Position numbers and translations under genes: made by a program
Shown here: piece after piece, positions 11,384 through 23,049 of the stretch
Numbering within the stretch: position 1 is the first letter of the stretch
How the letters are laid out: the number at the start of each line of letters is the position of its first letter
The notes under the pieces: model-generated
The model's database searches: none
What the model saw: only the letters and a program-made list of their open reading frames with translations
What the model was told of the DNA's origin: nothing
Assembly: GCA_036365145.1 (NCBI GenBank)
Contig: JAEOAD010000005.1
Coordinates: forward strand, 4,129,501-4,193,500
Source: Orientallactaga sibirica
Lineage: Eukaryota > Chordata > Mammalia > Rodentia > Dipodidae
Length of the DNA: 64,000 nt
Direction: 5' to 3'

Positions 11384-11623
11384 AAAATGAATTGCAGGCT
11401 TGGAAGGATGGCTTTGCGATTAAGGTGCTTGCCTGCAAAGACAAAGGACCCAGATTTATCCCCCAGGACCCACGCAGGCCAGATGTACAAGGTGGCACAT
11501 GCCTCTGGAATTGTTTGCAGTGGCTGGAGGCCCTGGCATGCTCATCCTCTCTCTGTTTTTTTCTCTCTCTCTTTCTCTCACACACACAGATAAATAATAA
11601 TTTATTTTAAGATGGAATTGCAG
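11384..11623 (+). repeat. Dip-like SINE
   Basis: The head GCTTGGAAGGATGGCTTTGCG and middle CAGATGTACAAGGTGGCACA are SINE-typical, followed by a CT-rich block and AAATAATAATTTATTTT tail. Flanks share ATGAATTGCAG/ATGGAATTGCAG, an imperfect target duplication. Confidence 0.9.
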
Positions 11624-11787
11624 CCAGGTGTGGTGGTGTACGTCTTTAATCCCAGTGCTTGGGAGGCAGAGGTAGGAGGATTGCCGTGAGTTCAAGGCCA
11701 CCCTGAGACTACATAGTTAATTCCAGGTCAGCCTGGACCAGAGTGAAACCCTACCTCGAAAAACCAAAAAAAAAAAAAAAAAAAAAG
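11624..11787 (+). repeat. B1 SINE with poly(A) tail
   Basis: CCAGGTGTGGTGGTGTACG, AATCCCAGTGCTTGGGAGGC and CCCTACCTCGAAAAACC are intact B1 blocks, ending in about 21 A. It abuts the preceding SINE's target duplication directly. Confidence 0.95.
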
Positions 11788-11884
11788 GATTTGCAAAAAG
11801 AGGGGAGTTACTTTAATCAGAAATGAAAGTGCCAAAAACAGTCAATAAGTTGGTCAAAAATTTGTTTTTTTAATTTAGAAACTA

Positions 11885-12308
11885 CAATCATTTTTAAAAA
11901 AGAATTTATTATTTTATTTATATTATTCTAATTTTACAATCATATTGGTGACTCCATTATCCTCCTCCCTGTCCTCCCCCCTCCAAAGGGACCCTCATCA
12001 ATGGTGAATGTGGGTCATGCCTTGCGGGGGTAGTCAAGAGTTATGGGGATAGGCCAAGTCTCTGTGCATAATGCCCCAACTTGTGGCTCTAACAATCTTT
12101 CCGCCCCCTCTTCCATGAATTTCCCTGAGCCACATTGGGATCATTTTAGGTCTACTTCAGTGGTGAGGTTTTGGGAGCCTCTGTGTCTCTGGATATCTGG
12201 CTTAGTAGGAGTTGAGTGTTCTCTCTGTCTATCTCCTTGGGGATCACGACACCAGAAAAAGGCTGAAGGAGATAAACACAGAGAGCATCCAACTCTCACT
12301 CTATTTTA
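11885..12308 (-). mobile_element. LINE-1 3'UTR fragment
   Basis: Read on the minus strand it contains blocks homologous to copy 1 (CTCAGGGAAATTCATGGAAG; GGGGGCGGAAAGATTGTTAG) but ends differently, in a G-rich GGGAGGACAGGGAGGAGGAT stretch and an ATAATATAAATAAAATAATA tail at about 11890-11920. It is therefore a sister L1 3' end with a different terminus. The same terminus occurs as a small fragment at 44908-44985. Confidence 0.65.
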
Positions 12309-12835
12309 CTGACAATTTTATACATGCAGAGAATGTGTTTTCGTTATAATGTTTCCGTTTTGTTCCCTCGACCCCTCCCCATCCCTTTTCCAGTGAACCC
12401 TTATTCTTCACAACTAATCACACTACTTTGACATTTTCTCTCCCCCCCTCCCTTGGGGATAGGTGTGATCCACTGAGTTGGATTAGGACTGCCTCCTTGA
12501 ACAATTTGGGGAATTACTTCCCACAGCACAAAGGTCCTACCAGTGGCTGAAATGTGCTGTACCCCCAGCTACTAGTAACTGCCAAAAACGCCTCATGCAG
12601 GATGAGTCATCTTTGCTCCGTCATCCACAGGGAATGGTGATGGGACCAAGACTGTGTGGGTCTTGTACCGGTTGTGACAGTCACTATGAGAGGTCAGGAT
12701 TGCAGCAGCCATGACGTGCCTGGAAGACAACTAAACTCCTAAAGCATCTTCTCATCTTGACAATGAACCAGTGTCACCTTTCAAGCACACATGGAGGAGC
12801 ATCAATATAGAGGCAAGAGAGTGGTCTTCTTAGAG
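12309..12835 (-). mobile_element. Second LINE-1-like 3' end abutting the first
   Basis: On the minus strand this part contains GGGATGGGGAGGGG and ends with AATTGTCAGTAAAATAGAGT, resembling the GTTGTCAATAAAA end of the L1 3'UTR at 45150. The boundary near 12309 separates it from a differently ending L1 fragment, so two insertions lie head to tail. Assignment is by end similarity and is tentative. Confidence 0.45.
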
Positions 12836-12852
12836 AGCGCATTCCTTTTTAA

Positions 12853-13037
12853 AGTATTAGTTAATTAACTAACTAGAGACAGAGAGAGAGAAAAATACGC
12901 TTGCTAGGACCTCTTGCCACTGCAAATGAACTAGACACATGCCCCACATTGTGCATCTGGTTTTGTGGGTACTGGGGAATCCAACTCAGACCAGCAAGTT
13001 TTGCAAGTGCCTTTATCAGCTGAGCCAACTTTCCAGC
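12853..13037 (-). repeat. Diverged Dip-like SINE
   Basis: TTAGTTAATTAACTAAC then GAGACAGAGAGAGAG, TTGCCACTGCAAATGAAC, TTGTGCATCTGG and a decayed GAGCCAACTTTCCAGCAC end. Older than most copies here. Confidence 0.8.
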
Positions 13038-13828
13038 ACAGAGCCCATATTTCATAGAGGCACACAATAGGTATGCTGTTATTTCTGTAATCTCTTTCTG
13101 CTCCCTCTTTAGGAAACATTTCTCTTTCCTTCCCATTCAACGTTCTCTCACTTCCAACCCTGCCTCATGAAAACTTAGTTGTATCTGCTGTAAAATATTT
13201 CTTTTCATTAAGATGTAGGAATTTATTTTAAATAACTTACAATTGATTAAAAAGGAGTTCATTATAAAAATAGAAGATGCTTGAGGAATTATTTGGGAAG
13301 TAGACTCTGCATACATACTAAACTAACAATGCTTCTAAAACTAATGAATATGGTAAAAAAATCTTCACATTACAATTTTGCTTTTTATGGTTTTTTTCAT
13401 TTTTTATACAATTACAAAAGTAAAAATAAAAGCCATAAAATATTGATTATTTTTCCTTGTTTGGACAAAATACTCATTTTCCTCCTAATTGATTGACCTG
13501 TGGAAGTTTTTATACAATAAAATCTTTCAAGAGAAAGGCTAGGGTTGCCCTGAAAGGCTACAAAGGTTGATGGGAAAATGGTCTTAGTCACTGGTTATTT
13601 CATTATCCTTAGACTCACTTGCCCTTCATTCCTTCCCAACCCCAATCTGCACAATCTTTAAGATCAAGAAAAATAAATAAATATTTTAAATAATTAAAAA
13701 GGAATAAAAATTCACATTTAAAAAGGAACACTTAAGTTCAGGAAATATTTTCCCATCTTCCTTTTCTTTGCTGTTGTAATATCTTAAAGTGTAAATATTT
13801 TATGAGGGACCATGCATTGAAGGGTTGA
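13038..13828. other. Unassigned AT-rich unique DNA
   Basis: No repeat or gene recognised. AAATAAATAAATATTTTAAA-type low complexity near 13670-13690. Confidence 0.5.
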
Positions 13829-14089
13829 AGAAATCATTATTGGGGGCTGGAGAGATGGCTTAGTGGTTAAGCTCTTGCTTGTGAAGCCTAAGGACCCTGG
13901 TTCGAGGCTCGATTCCCAAGTACCCACATAAGCCAGATGAACAAGGTGGCGCATGCATGTGGAGTTCATTTGCGGTGGCTACAGGCAATGGTGCACACAT
14001 TCTTTCTCTCTCTCTCTCTGCCTCTTTCTCTCTGTGTCTGTTGCTCTCAAATAAATAAATAAATGGGAAAAAAAAGAAATCATTATTGG
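13829..14089 (+). repeat. Dip-like SINE with perfect target duplication
   Basis: The 15-bp duplication AGAAATCATTATTGG flanks the element (13829-13843 and 14075-14089). The A box is TGGCTTAGTGG; the B-box area reads GGTTCGAGGCTCGATTCCC, a small duplication of the box. Tail AAATAAATAAATAAATGGG. Confidence 0.95.
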
Positions 14090-14640
14090 CCAGTAGATGG
14101 CAGCTGACAGTACTGGCTTGATTAAAACCAGTGATTTTTCTCTAATTGGGTGACATCATATCTTGCTAGTAGTAAAGTTTCCCTAAATTTTCTCAGAGAA
14201 AATTTAATTTTCTCAATACAAGATAAGACACTTTTCCATTGTTCCTTTTTCTTAGTCGACTTTCTTATCTTCACTTAATTTTGCCCTTCTAAATGCTCTA
14301 GGAAAATCTATAATTTGGAGAATTTGGGACATTTACATCCTGTGACTTTTAATACCAGCTGAGTATTTTAACTGGTTTGGTGCTGCCAAACTAGATGTGC
14401 AAATTAAACAGGTGTTTCTTCCCTACTTCTTCATCTTGTAAGCAACCCAACATCACCATCTCTATCACTGGCTGCATGGTGCACACCTATTCTTCAATAT
14501 ATTTCACTTTTTTTTAACCTAGCAGTAAATCTAAGCTACTTGAGTAACCAAGCTCAAATCATGTGCCTGCAAAACTCTTGACTTTGATATAGATTTTAGT
14601 TCATTGCTTATTCACCTTTTTTGTTTTGTTTTGTTGTGTT
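14090..14640. other. Unassigned unique DNA
   Basis: No recognisable feature. Confidence 0.45.
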
Positions 14641-14802
14641 TTTTTTGTTTTGTTTTGTTTTTTTGAGGTAGGGTCTCACTCTAGCTCAGGCTGACCTGGA
14701 ATTCACTATGTAGTCTCAGGGTGACCTCGAACTCACTGTGATCCTCCTACCTCTGCCTCCCGAGTGCTGGGATTAAAGGCGTGCCCCACCACGCCCGGCT
14801 CC
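14641..14802 (-). repeat. B1 SINE
   Basis: A TTTTGTTTTG tail tract precedes GAGGTAGGGTCTCACTCTAG, GACCTGGAATTCACTATG, and GTGCTGGGATTAAAGGCGTG ending ACCACGCCCGGC, a well preserved minus-strand B1. Confidence 0.95.
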
Positions 14803-15896
14803 TTATTCACCTTTTTTATGTGCATGTTCTGACACTGCCTTGCTAAGGTGCAATGTGGAGAGCCCGGGCAGAGGAAAGAGCTGGATTGTCATGCAAAGAA
14901 AGCATCCAGAAAAATTAGGCCAAATGTCCTGGCAGGGTGTGCATGTAAGCAACTAACATGGACTTTATTCCCTTGAAATCTTCCCTGCCATTTAGTTTTA
15001 TTTAGAGGGATTTGAACTGTTCTGGAAACGAAATAGTTGAACCTAATTAGCCTTAGCTTCAGAAATGGAAAAGAAGACAGTCTGCTTTACACTCTCCCAT
15101 CATTATTACTTTAGGATTGTTCACAGTCTAGAGCACCTCTACAAATCCACATATTTCTCTCATTTTTGTGTTATAAAAATTGTTACAGCACTTGAAAGTC
15201 ACTCGCATTATTTAATGGAAGGTGTGTTGCTAAGCCGGCAGCTGGCTCTATAGTTCGTGATGAAACACAATGTTGTCCTCCTTCTGTTTCAAGGTTAAAA
15301 ATGGACTATGAAATAGAGATTTGCATTTATTTTCATGAACACAATCCTAGAATAAATTGCTGCATATCTATGAAGTACAGCTGGGGCTTCTGGCTTCAAA
15401 AGGATTTTTAGAATATTCCTCTGGAAGCAAGTAAATTGTACTTATTTTAAATATTATTACTGCACACAGGGCATTGAATGAAATATTGCTTCCAAGGTTT
15501 CATAATTTAATGTTTTCATATTTACTGGATATGTAATTTTTCTCTTCACAGGAACTATTAATAATTCTATCAAGAAAGAACTAATTTCTACATTTTATTT
15601 CACCTACTTCACTCATTACAAGTTCATTTCATGAAAGGCCATCAATGTCAAATAGTGTGAGAGCAAGAATAGAATTATTCAATTGTAATAGCTAGTGATG
15701 CTCTCAAACAAGATGTTCAAAGAACAAGAGTTTCTCTTTTGTGATCAGCAAGCCTAACAATCCAATGTCTATATTAAATTCTCTATTCAAAACTCCCCCC
15801 TAAAATACCAAGCAAAATACCACACCAAGACCTCTCCCTACTACATAAAATAAGTGATAACGGGAAGAGTGGATGACTTCACAGGAAGTCGGGGTT
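14803..15896. other. Unassigned unique DNA
   Basis: About 1.1 kb without a recognised repeat. It contains an octamer-like ATTTGCAT (15320-15327) in AT-rich context; I cannot tell from one genome whether any of it is conserved. Confidence 0.45.
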
Positions 15897-16376
15897 GTGG
15901 TTTGAATGGGACATGTCCTCCACAGGCTCATGTGTTTGAATAGCTGGAACCTAGATGGCAGCACAGTTTTGAGAGCCTTTGGAGACTTTTGGACATGGAG
16001 ACGAGACTGGTGGACAGATACAGTGCCATGAGGTCAGGACTTGAAGGTTATGGCCTGACCTCAGCTCTTCAATATGTAAGGTAGCTATGCCATAAGTTCC
16101 TGCTGTCCTTCCACCCCTAGTCTGAACAGCATTACTCAAATATGAACAAAAGTAAATTCTTCCTTTTTATTTATTTTTTTTAAGATAGGATCTCACTATA
16201 GCCCAGGCTGACCAGGAACTTACTTTTAAGTCCCAAATGGGCTTTGAACTCACAATGATTCTCCTGGCTCAGGCTCCAGAGTACTGGGGTTGAAGATGCA
16301 CACAACCACGCCTGGCAATCCTGCCTCTCTTAAGGTACTTCAGCCAGGTATCTGGTCACAGAAACAAGAACAAGAG
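15897..16376 (+). repeat. Old dispersed repeat (URR1-like, tentative), copy 3, split by B1
   Basis: The start GGTTTGAATGGGACATGTCC and CTCATGTGTTTGAATAGCTGG match the family opening. The end is interrupted at about 16171 by a B1 and resumes about 16318 with TCTGGTCACAGAAACAAGA, matching TCTGTCACAGAAATGAGA at about 21998. Confidence 0.55.
16172..16317 (-). repeat. Diverged B1 SINE nested in older repeat
   Basis: TAAGATAGGATCTCACTATAG, CCCAGGCTGACCAGGAACTT and an ACCACGCCTGGC end mark a minus-strand B1. Its position interrupts the older repeat at 15897-16376. Confidence 0.85.
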
Positions 16377-16621
16377 AGCAAAAGGGGAAATTCACTGGCT
16401 TCCGGGACTCTTTCTCTTCCAAAGTATTATTTCATAGCTTAGCATGTCAACTAAAGGTAGGATAAGTTGAACCTAGGATTCAATGTATGGCCAGAATGAT
16501 TTCAATATTAGTTATAGTGCCATAGCAATAGCAACAAATATATGGATCAGGTTATGATCATTAATTCATCTGGATTTTGAAAAATTTGTTTTGGAATCTT
16601 TTGTTTTCTTAATTCTTTTTT

Positions 16622-16677
16622 AAAATTTTTATTTATTTATTTCAGAGAGAGAGAGAGAGAGAACCAGATACACACAC

Positions 16678-16717
<40 letters not shown>

Positions 16718-16864
16718 TGGGCGCACCAGGGCCTCCAGCCTCTGCAAACTCCAGACGCACGCGCCACCTTGTGCATCTGGCTTATGTGGGTCCTGGCGAA
16801 TTGAACTGATGTCCTTTGTTTTTGCAGGCAAATACCTTAACCACTAAGCCATCTCTCCAGCCCT
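16622..16864 (-). repeat. Dip-like SINE
   Basis: TTTATTTATTTATTT tail, GA and CA microsatellite expansions (16645-16713), GCGCACCAGGGCCTCCAGCC, CACCTTGTGCATCTGGC, and AAGCCATCTCTCCAGCCC. Confidence 0.95.
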
Positions 16865-16865
16865 T

Positions 16866-17070
16866 TTCTTAATGTTTTATTGATTGATTGATTGATTGAT
16901 TGATTTAAGAGAAACAGAGAGAGCAAGAGAGTGAGGCGGAGGGAGAGGACCTGCACGCCAGGGCCTCCAGCACTGCAAACAAACCCCAGATTCATGCTCC
17001 ACCTTGAACTTATGCCCTTTGGTTTTGCCAGCAAGGGCCTTAACCACCACTAAGCCATTTCTCCAGCCCT
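16866..17070 (-). repeat. Dip-like SINE adjacent to the previous one
   Basis: A (TTGA)n tail at 16877-16905, then GCACGCCAGGGCCTCCAGC and a slightly altered AAGCCATTTCTCCAGCCC end. Same orientation as its neighbour, only a few bases away. Confidence 0.95.
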
Positions 17071-17540
17071 TGTTTTTGAAACCTTTGAAAGAATAATGTT
17101 CTTAAGCATAAGGTAAAGGAGTCAGGGTATATTGCAACCTGACTTCCCCCAAACCATGACACAAAAAATGCCTGAGTGGGTATGGCTCAGGTGAGCGGAC
17201 AGGAAGAAAACGTTTGGTCAAAACCACTAATTTAAGGGATATTGAAAAGATTCAGATGGGTGTTTCTGTTCATGCACACTTGTTTGAAAAGGATCTCTAA
17301 TGAGACAAGCCTCATTACGGACTTTCAGCTATTTTTACCCTGTCACTCTATCGTAACCGATTCAATCGCTGTGGGAGTGTTCTCCATACAGTGTCTAAAG
17401 CACTGAAGACCACAGGGGCAGCTGAGGAAAATCATCCACCGCCGGATCTTTCTTGTGGTCACAACCTCTTGTCAAGGCCGACCGCAGAGGAAAGATACTG
17501 AGGCCAGCCACTGTCATTAATGACATTTTTAGTTGCTTTA
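17071..17540. other. Unassigned unique DNA
   Basis: Nothing recognised; slightly GC-richer than its surroundings around 17340-17510. Confidence 0.45.
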
Positions 17541-17830
17541 AAAAAATATTTCAGGCTGGAGAGATGGCATAGTGGTTAAGGCGCCTGCCTCCTAAGCCTA
17601 AGAACCTGGTTCCAATATCCAGGTCCCACGTTTAGCCAGATGCAAAGTGATGCAAGGGCGCAATGCTGCACTTGACCACAAGGGGGCACACACATCTGGA
17701 TTTCGTTCGCAGCAGCTGAGAGGCTGATGCCCATCTCTATCTGTCTTCCTCACCCTCTCTGTCTGTCTCTCTCTGTGTCTCTCTTCAAAAATAAATTTAA
17801 AAAATAAAATTAAAATTAAAAAAAATATTT
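17541..17830 (+). repeat. Dip-like SINE, long variant with CTCF-like motif
   Basis: CAGGCTGGAGAGATGGCATAG head; B-box region GGTTCCAATATCC not duplicated; long-variant middle with CCACAAGGGGGCAC at 17676-17689. Flanked by AAAAAATATTT on both sides. Confidence 0.95.
17676..17689 (+). promoter_or_regulatory. CTCF-like motif in SINE
   Basis: CCACAAGGGGGCAC: the motif of the 7572 copy with one further change (GCGC to GCAC, a CpG decay). Confidence 0.45.
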
Positions 17831-18611
17831 GGACATCTTGGAAGTCATCAAGTGTTTCTAAGAGGCCAATGGATACAAGTACACGACTCTTCACTCCAGC
17901 TCCATCCTTCAGGGGAGTGGTCAACATTATCTATACAGGCTCTCAAGGCTGTTCATGGGAGAGAAAAAACAAGGACATAATTGGCTTTAACCATCTCAGA
18001 GGTTTCCTTGCTGAATTAAAGTGCTAAGATTGTTCATGGTCTCCTGTATAATGAGTCCTCTCATCCAGCATACGGGAAGACAGCAAAGGATACCATTCAA
18101 GATTAAAAATTGTGCAGAAAAGGGAACAAGTGAAAATTAAAATGGCAAGCACGCTAGAGCTGAACAAATGAGACAAGGAAAAGGCAGTGCTCCTTTTATC
18201 ACAACATAGTCAGCTTTTGAAATTTATTTTCGCTTATGGTGATAAGGTCTGAAAGTATAGGCAGGTAATACAAATGTTGAAATAGACATGATTTACAGAT
18301 ATAGATTATCTTCAACAGAGAAAGAGTGATGTTTTAGTGTCAACATTGAAAAATTTTTAGACAAAAAATTAAATCACACTTAGCCATATTATGATCTTAA
18401 TATTGTGCCAAAGGCAGTAAATAAGAGAGTAAATGAAAAATAAAACTGATTTAACCTAGTATTTAAATACTTGTATTAAAATGCATTTTCATTAAAATAA
18501 TGCAGGTAAGACATATTTAAAGGAAACTTTAAAGTATAATTTTATTCATTAACATAGTATTTAAAGTACTATCTCAAATATGTTATTGAAGTTTTTGTTT
18601 GTTTTAAGAAA
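17831..18611. other. Unassigned AT-rich unique DNA
   Basis: No recognised repeat or gene. Confidence 0.45.
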
Positions 18612-18685
18612 GATTTCTGTTTTAATGGTATCCAGGGCTATAGAGTTTGATTTCTGTTTTAATGATATCTAGGGCTATAGAGTTT
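18612..18685. repeat. 37-bp tandem duplication
   Basis: GATTTCTGTTTTAATGGTAT... begins at 18612 and again at 18649, both ending GGGCTATAGAGTTT, with two mismatches (GGTATCC/GATATCT). Confidence 0.9.
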
Positions 18686-18692
18686 GGGCTCT

Positions 18693-18902
18693 AAAAGGAC
18701 CTCCACATTTGCTGGTTTGTTTCAGTTTATTTTACTATGGTTGCCAAATTCAGTTCACAAACTTAGTAGAGATGTCACAGTGATTCATAAATATTAAAAG
18801 GACCTCCACATTTGCTGGTTTGTTTCAGTAGTTTATTTTACTATGGTTACCAAATTCAATTCACAAAGTTAGTAGAGATGTCACAGTGATTCATAAATAT
18901 TA
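18693..18902. repeat. ~105-bp tandem duplication
   Basis: AAAAGGACCTCCACATTTGC begins at 18693 and at 18796; both units run to GTGATTCATAAATATTA. The second has four extra bases (GTAG) after TTTCA, plus a few substitutions. It follows the 37-bp duplication within 10 bp. Confidence 0.95.
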
Positions 18903-19609
18903 GAAGTATCTGTTGTTAGAGAATTCCATTAAAATAACCAAGAGGATAGCTGGTTTCACAGAAAATTATGTAATTATATTATATTACGACTACAAAGTGT
19001 TAGGATACTATTAATTTTCATAAGCATCTTGTAGCATTTCTAAATTGAAGTTAGAATGTGTTGGGTTTGCAGTTTTAAAGAGCACTAAAAATTAAGCTAG
19101 ACGAAAAATGGTCTTTATAAGAGCAATTTTATGCAACTATAGGCAAAATCTAATACTTGGCCTTCCATGGAATAGTAATGAAATACAAATCTGGTCCAAA
19201 CCAATGTAAGGTGTTTGAGTGAGTATATAGAGGTTGAAACCTCATCCTTTTATTAAATACAATGATCAAATAATTATCTATTATCCATAAATAACCACAT
19301 GCCTATGTTATGGTTCAATGACTTATTACTTGGTTTTCCCTTAATTGTGCCTCATATGGAAAATATAGGTAGAAAAGTAGATAAGTGAAAATATATTGTA
19401 TTGCACAATTATTGACAATTAAAAATAATCAGGAAATTTTTAACTTTTCTTATTCATTTCAATTAGGTTCAAAACAGTTCAACTCAACAAATTTACAATA
19501 ATTGACAACTATAACATTGTAGTAGTTCTTTAGTTCCAAAGAATCAATTAACTCTAAGCTGTATTAACATAGTCAAGAGGAACACTTCATTCAGAAAAGA
19601 AACAAAACG
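18903..19609. other. Unassigned AT-rich DNA
   Basis: No repeat family or gene recognised. Confidence 0.45.
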
Positions 19610-19851
19610 TCTTTTTAAAAAAATGGCTTTTTAGAAAGGTCACACTGTCAATTTTTGTTTTTGTGAAAAACACCATGCAATTTACCATCAGCCAATTTTA
19701 GGTGAAAAGTATAGTAATGTTATAATGAATATTTAGAACATTCCCTCTTGCAAAGCTAAAATTCTATATCTACTGAACAACATCTTTGACGCATCTCCTC
19801 AGCCCCTAGAAAACACCAGTTTATTTTCTTTTTAAGAGTTTACTACTTTGA

Positions 19852-19996
19852 CTGTGTATGCTGATACACACCTGTAATACCAGTATTTGGGAGGCTAAGG
19901 CAGAAGGACTACCATGAGGTTAAGGCCAGCCTGAGCTGTATAGGGAGTTCAAGGTGAGCCTGAGCTACACTTTGATATCATGTTTTAAAAACAAAA
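19852..19996 (+). repeat. Diverged B1 SINE
   Basis: GTGTATGCTGATACACACCTG, TAATACCAGTATTTGGGAGGC and AAGGCCAGCCTGAGC show a B1 with an altered middle. Confidence 0.8.
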
Positions 19997-20206
19997 CTTG
20001 GAGGTGGAGACATGGCTCAGCAGTTAAGTGCTTGTCTGAAGAGCCTAACAACCTGGCTTTGACTCTGCAGTGCCCACATAAAGTGAGATTCACAAGGTGG
20101 TGCGTGTATCTGGAGTTCATTTGCAGTGGCTAGAGACCCTGTTGTGTCCATTTTCTCTTTCTCTATGCTTTCAAATAACTAATGAATAAACTAACTAAAT
20201 AAATAA
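19997..20206 (+). repeat. Diverged Dip-like SINE
   Basis: GGTGGAGACATGGCTCAGCAG head, CACAAGGTGGTGCGTG and TGGAGTTCATTTGCAGTGGC middle, and an AAATAACTAATGAATAAAC tail. Confidence 0.9.
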
Positions 20207-20211
20207 GTATT

Positions 20212-20360
20212 TGGGCTAGAGAGGTGGCTTAACAGTTAAAGTACTTGCCTGCAAAGCCAAAAGACCCAGATTTGATTCCTTAGGACCCATATAAGCCAGA
20301 TGCACAAGGTGGCTCAGGCATCTAGAGTTCTTTTGCAATGGCTGGAGGGCCAGGAATGCC

Positions 20361-20418
<58 letters not shown>

Positions 20419-20441
20419 TTGCAAATAAGTAAATAAACATA
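20212..20441 (+). repeat. Dip-like SINE with long (CT)n
   Basis: GGGCTAGAGAGGTGGCTTAAC head and GATTTGATTCCTTAGGACCC B-box area. An uninterrupted CT run at about 20366-20416 replaces the usual mixed CT block. Confidence 0.95.
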
Positions 20442-20650
20442 TTTTTAAACTTTGATTAATTTGGATAGCATATAGAGAGAATCACATAAGGTCTTGTTTA
20501 TCTAATTCATTTGGCTGAGCCCTCAAAGATGTGTCCCATGAAAATCTTTTTTAAGGCTGAATAACAGTCCCTTCGATATCTACCACCTCACTCATTCTTT
20601 CATTGACATACTTCCAGAAATGGGATTTTTGAAGCATTCTTGGGTTCAAA

Positions 20651-20990
20651 TTTTGATCAATATTCTCATCTTCCATACCAGCTGCTCTATTTTACATTCT
20701 AAGCAACCATGTGCAAGTATTTTCTTGCTTTCTGTATTTCCTGCTTTTCTATCTGATTTGTATCTGCTCTATATGTATAATTTATTGGTGAGTATAATTG
20801 AAGACATGACTCAAAATTTTATTAATATTGACATAACTGGATTTTTATCCAAGGATGATATAAAATTTTCACATGAATACCATTTCACAGAGGTAAACAC
20901 GACACAACACACATATCAACTTACAACTGAATTATTTTCTCAGTTTGTTGTGTTTTAAAAGTATCTAGCCCCATAAATGAATTTTAAAAC
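20651..20990. other. Unassigned AT-rich DNA
   Basis: A 112-codon ORF (20620-20958) overlaps the decayed L1 and has no recognised motif; probably chance. Confidence 0.45.
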
Positions 20991-21238
20991 CTCAACATAC
21001 AGGGGCTGGAGAGATGGCTTAGCAGTTAAGACACTGGCCTGCAAAGCCAAAGGCCTTCAGTTTGATTCCCCGGCATGCACACAAGCCAGATACACAAGGC
21101 GGCACATGCATCTGGAGTTCATTTGCAGTGGCTGGAAACCCTAGCGTGCCCATTCTCTCCCTTCCTCCCTCCCTCTCTCTCTTTCTCTCTGCCTCTTTCC
21201 CTCTATCAAATAAATAAATTTAAAAAACTCAACATACA
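20991..21238 (+). repeat. Dip-like SINE with target duplication
   Basis: CTCAACATACA flanks the element on both sides (20991-21001 and 21228-21238). The head GGGGCTGGAGAGATGGCTTA and an intact A box are present. Confidence 0.95.
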
Positions 21239-21465
21239 TTCTAACCTGTCCACAAATCTCTGAAAATGCCAAAAACTAAAGGTAAAGTCAAAATGAGAAT
21301 CACGCTTTGTAGGAGAGGATAAGGGAGACTGCTGGGGAGGAGGTGGAAGCAGGTCCATCGAGGTGAGTGAATTGGTTAATGAAAGAGCGACTGGATTAGG
21401 GGAAGCCTAAGCCATGTTTACATAGATGGAGGTGGTGGCAGTAGACAGACATCCTTCTCCCGCAG

Positions 21466-22015
21466 GTTTACGTGTTTGAATTCTTGGTCCACAACTGATG
21501 TTGCTGTTTGGGAAGATCGTTGAAGCTTCAGCAGGTGGGACTTAGCTAGAGGAAATGGGTCACTGGGGGACAGACATTATCAAGTGTAGCCCAATCCCAG
21601 CTTCAGACGTTTCTGCTTCTGACTGACAACATGAAGTGACCGGCCATCAGCCTCCCCCACAACTGTGATTTTCACCCAAGCACAGGCCACGTCTCTTTAA
21701 ATACAATGCCAAAGTAAATTCTGCCTCACTTAGTTGTTTCTGTCTTATATTCTCTAATTTTCTTTTTTTTAAATATTTTTAATTTTTCATTTACTTAAGA
21801 GAGAAAGAAGGAGGGAGGGAGAGAAAGAGAGAGAATAGGCCCACCAGGGCCTCCAGCCACTGTAAATGTACTTCAGACACATGTGCCACCATGTGCATCT
21901 GGCTTACATGGGTTCTGGGGAATCATACCCATGCCCTTAGGCTTCACAGGCAAGCACCTTAACTGATAAGCCATCTCTCCAGGCTCTTGTCTGGTATTCT
22001 GTCACAGAAATGAGA
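21466..22015 (+). repeat. Old dispersed repeat (URR1-like, tentative), copy 4, split by SINE
   Basis: GTGTTTGAATTCTTGGTCCAC, GGGTCACTGGGGGAC and TGCCAAAGTAAATTCTGCCTC match the family. The 3' end resumes after a SINE, with TCTGGTATTCTGTCACAGAAAT. Confidence 0.55.
21766..21987 (-). repeat. Dip-like SINE nested in older repeat
   Basis: TTTTTCATTTACTTAAGAGAG tail, CCCACCAGGGCCTCCAGCC, and ATAAGCCATCTCTCCAGG end on the + strand. Confidence 0.95.
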
Positions 22016-23049
22016 GAAGGAACTTGAAAAATACATTCAGTTAGACAAGAAGGATTAAAGCCATGGCCAGGAATCACTAGCATTTATAAGAAGTAATCAA
22101 AGAATAAACTTGAAAGGGAACTGTTAGGAAAAAAATGAAGGATGATGAGGGAATGTGGGAATTAGGAAATCAGTGGAAGTCATTTGAGATTAAATTAGGG
22201 ACAAGACTGATGTGATTGTTGAACTGGGAGATGTTTCAGGAGTGATTTCAGGGGAGTAGTGAACAGAAGTAATGGCTTAATTCCACAGACTGAGGAATGA
22301 TCCAAATGGAAAGTGGGAACAAGGCGGATCCTTGTTCTTCCAGGGACTGTACTACAAGGAGAGAGGGAAATGAAAGTAATAACTGGAATGGCATATCAAA
22401 CGGAGCCGTTGGGTTTAGGACTGAAAATCCTGGAGAGCAATTATGTGACAAATAAAAGGCCCGTTAGAGACAAGCAGCCTTTGTTATAAGGAAAAGCTAT
22501 TATCTCTTCATGGAACAAGCAATATAGGATCAAAGCTAAAATGCTAAAAATAAATCCTGCTGATTAGTATCTTCTTATGCATGAATTATAATCCTATGAA
22601 CTAATTCAGATTTCTTCTGACCTGAACACTGAATAGACATTTAAGCATTTATCTCCAATCCATTGACCTTCTTCTTCCTAATTTTACAATCAACATTACT
22701 GAATTAACATTTACATAAAGCTCATGAATTTTATTGTATAATGTGATGAGTTTGGTCAAAGATTCATAGTTAGGTGATGGCATAAACATTCTTAGTACTT
22801 CAAAAAGTCCTCTTTTATCTTTTGAAGTCGATCTGTTTACTTCCTTCCTGAATAACAACTTATCTACCTTTTAACTATGTATTTTCCTATTGTAGAATTT
22901 CATATGACTTAAACGATGGAGATTCATTTTATGTGATGTCTTTCACTTTTCAAGGTGTTTGTGTGCATCAGTGTTTTGATAGTGTTGTGTATCAGATAAC
23001 CAAATGGATAAATGTGTTTATTATCACTTGATTGTGAACGATACCCCAC
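22016..23049. other. Unassigned unique DNA
   Basis: No recognised repeat or gene in about 1 kb. Confidence 0.45.

Larger units (their letters stand above)
19610..20650 (-). mobile_element. Ancient L1M/L1ME 3' region, broken by three SINEs
   Basis: The + strand follows the order of the reverse complement of mammalian L1M 3'UTRs: GCAAAGCTAAAATTCTATATCTAC (19752-), CTCCTCAGCCCCTAGAAAACACC, then after 20440 GAATCACATAAGG and TTTTTAAGGCTGAATAACAG and a decayed counterpart of the 'ATCCATTGATGGACA' block near 20600. B1 (19852) and two SINEs (19998, 20212) interrupt it. Confidence 0.65.

Noticed and set aside
13844..14074. tRNA gene suggested by A and B boxes
   Set aside because: Boxes belong to the SINE head; there is no cloverleaf and the element has an A-rich tail and target duplications.
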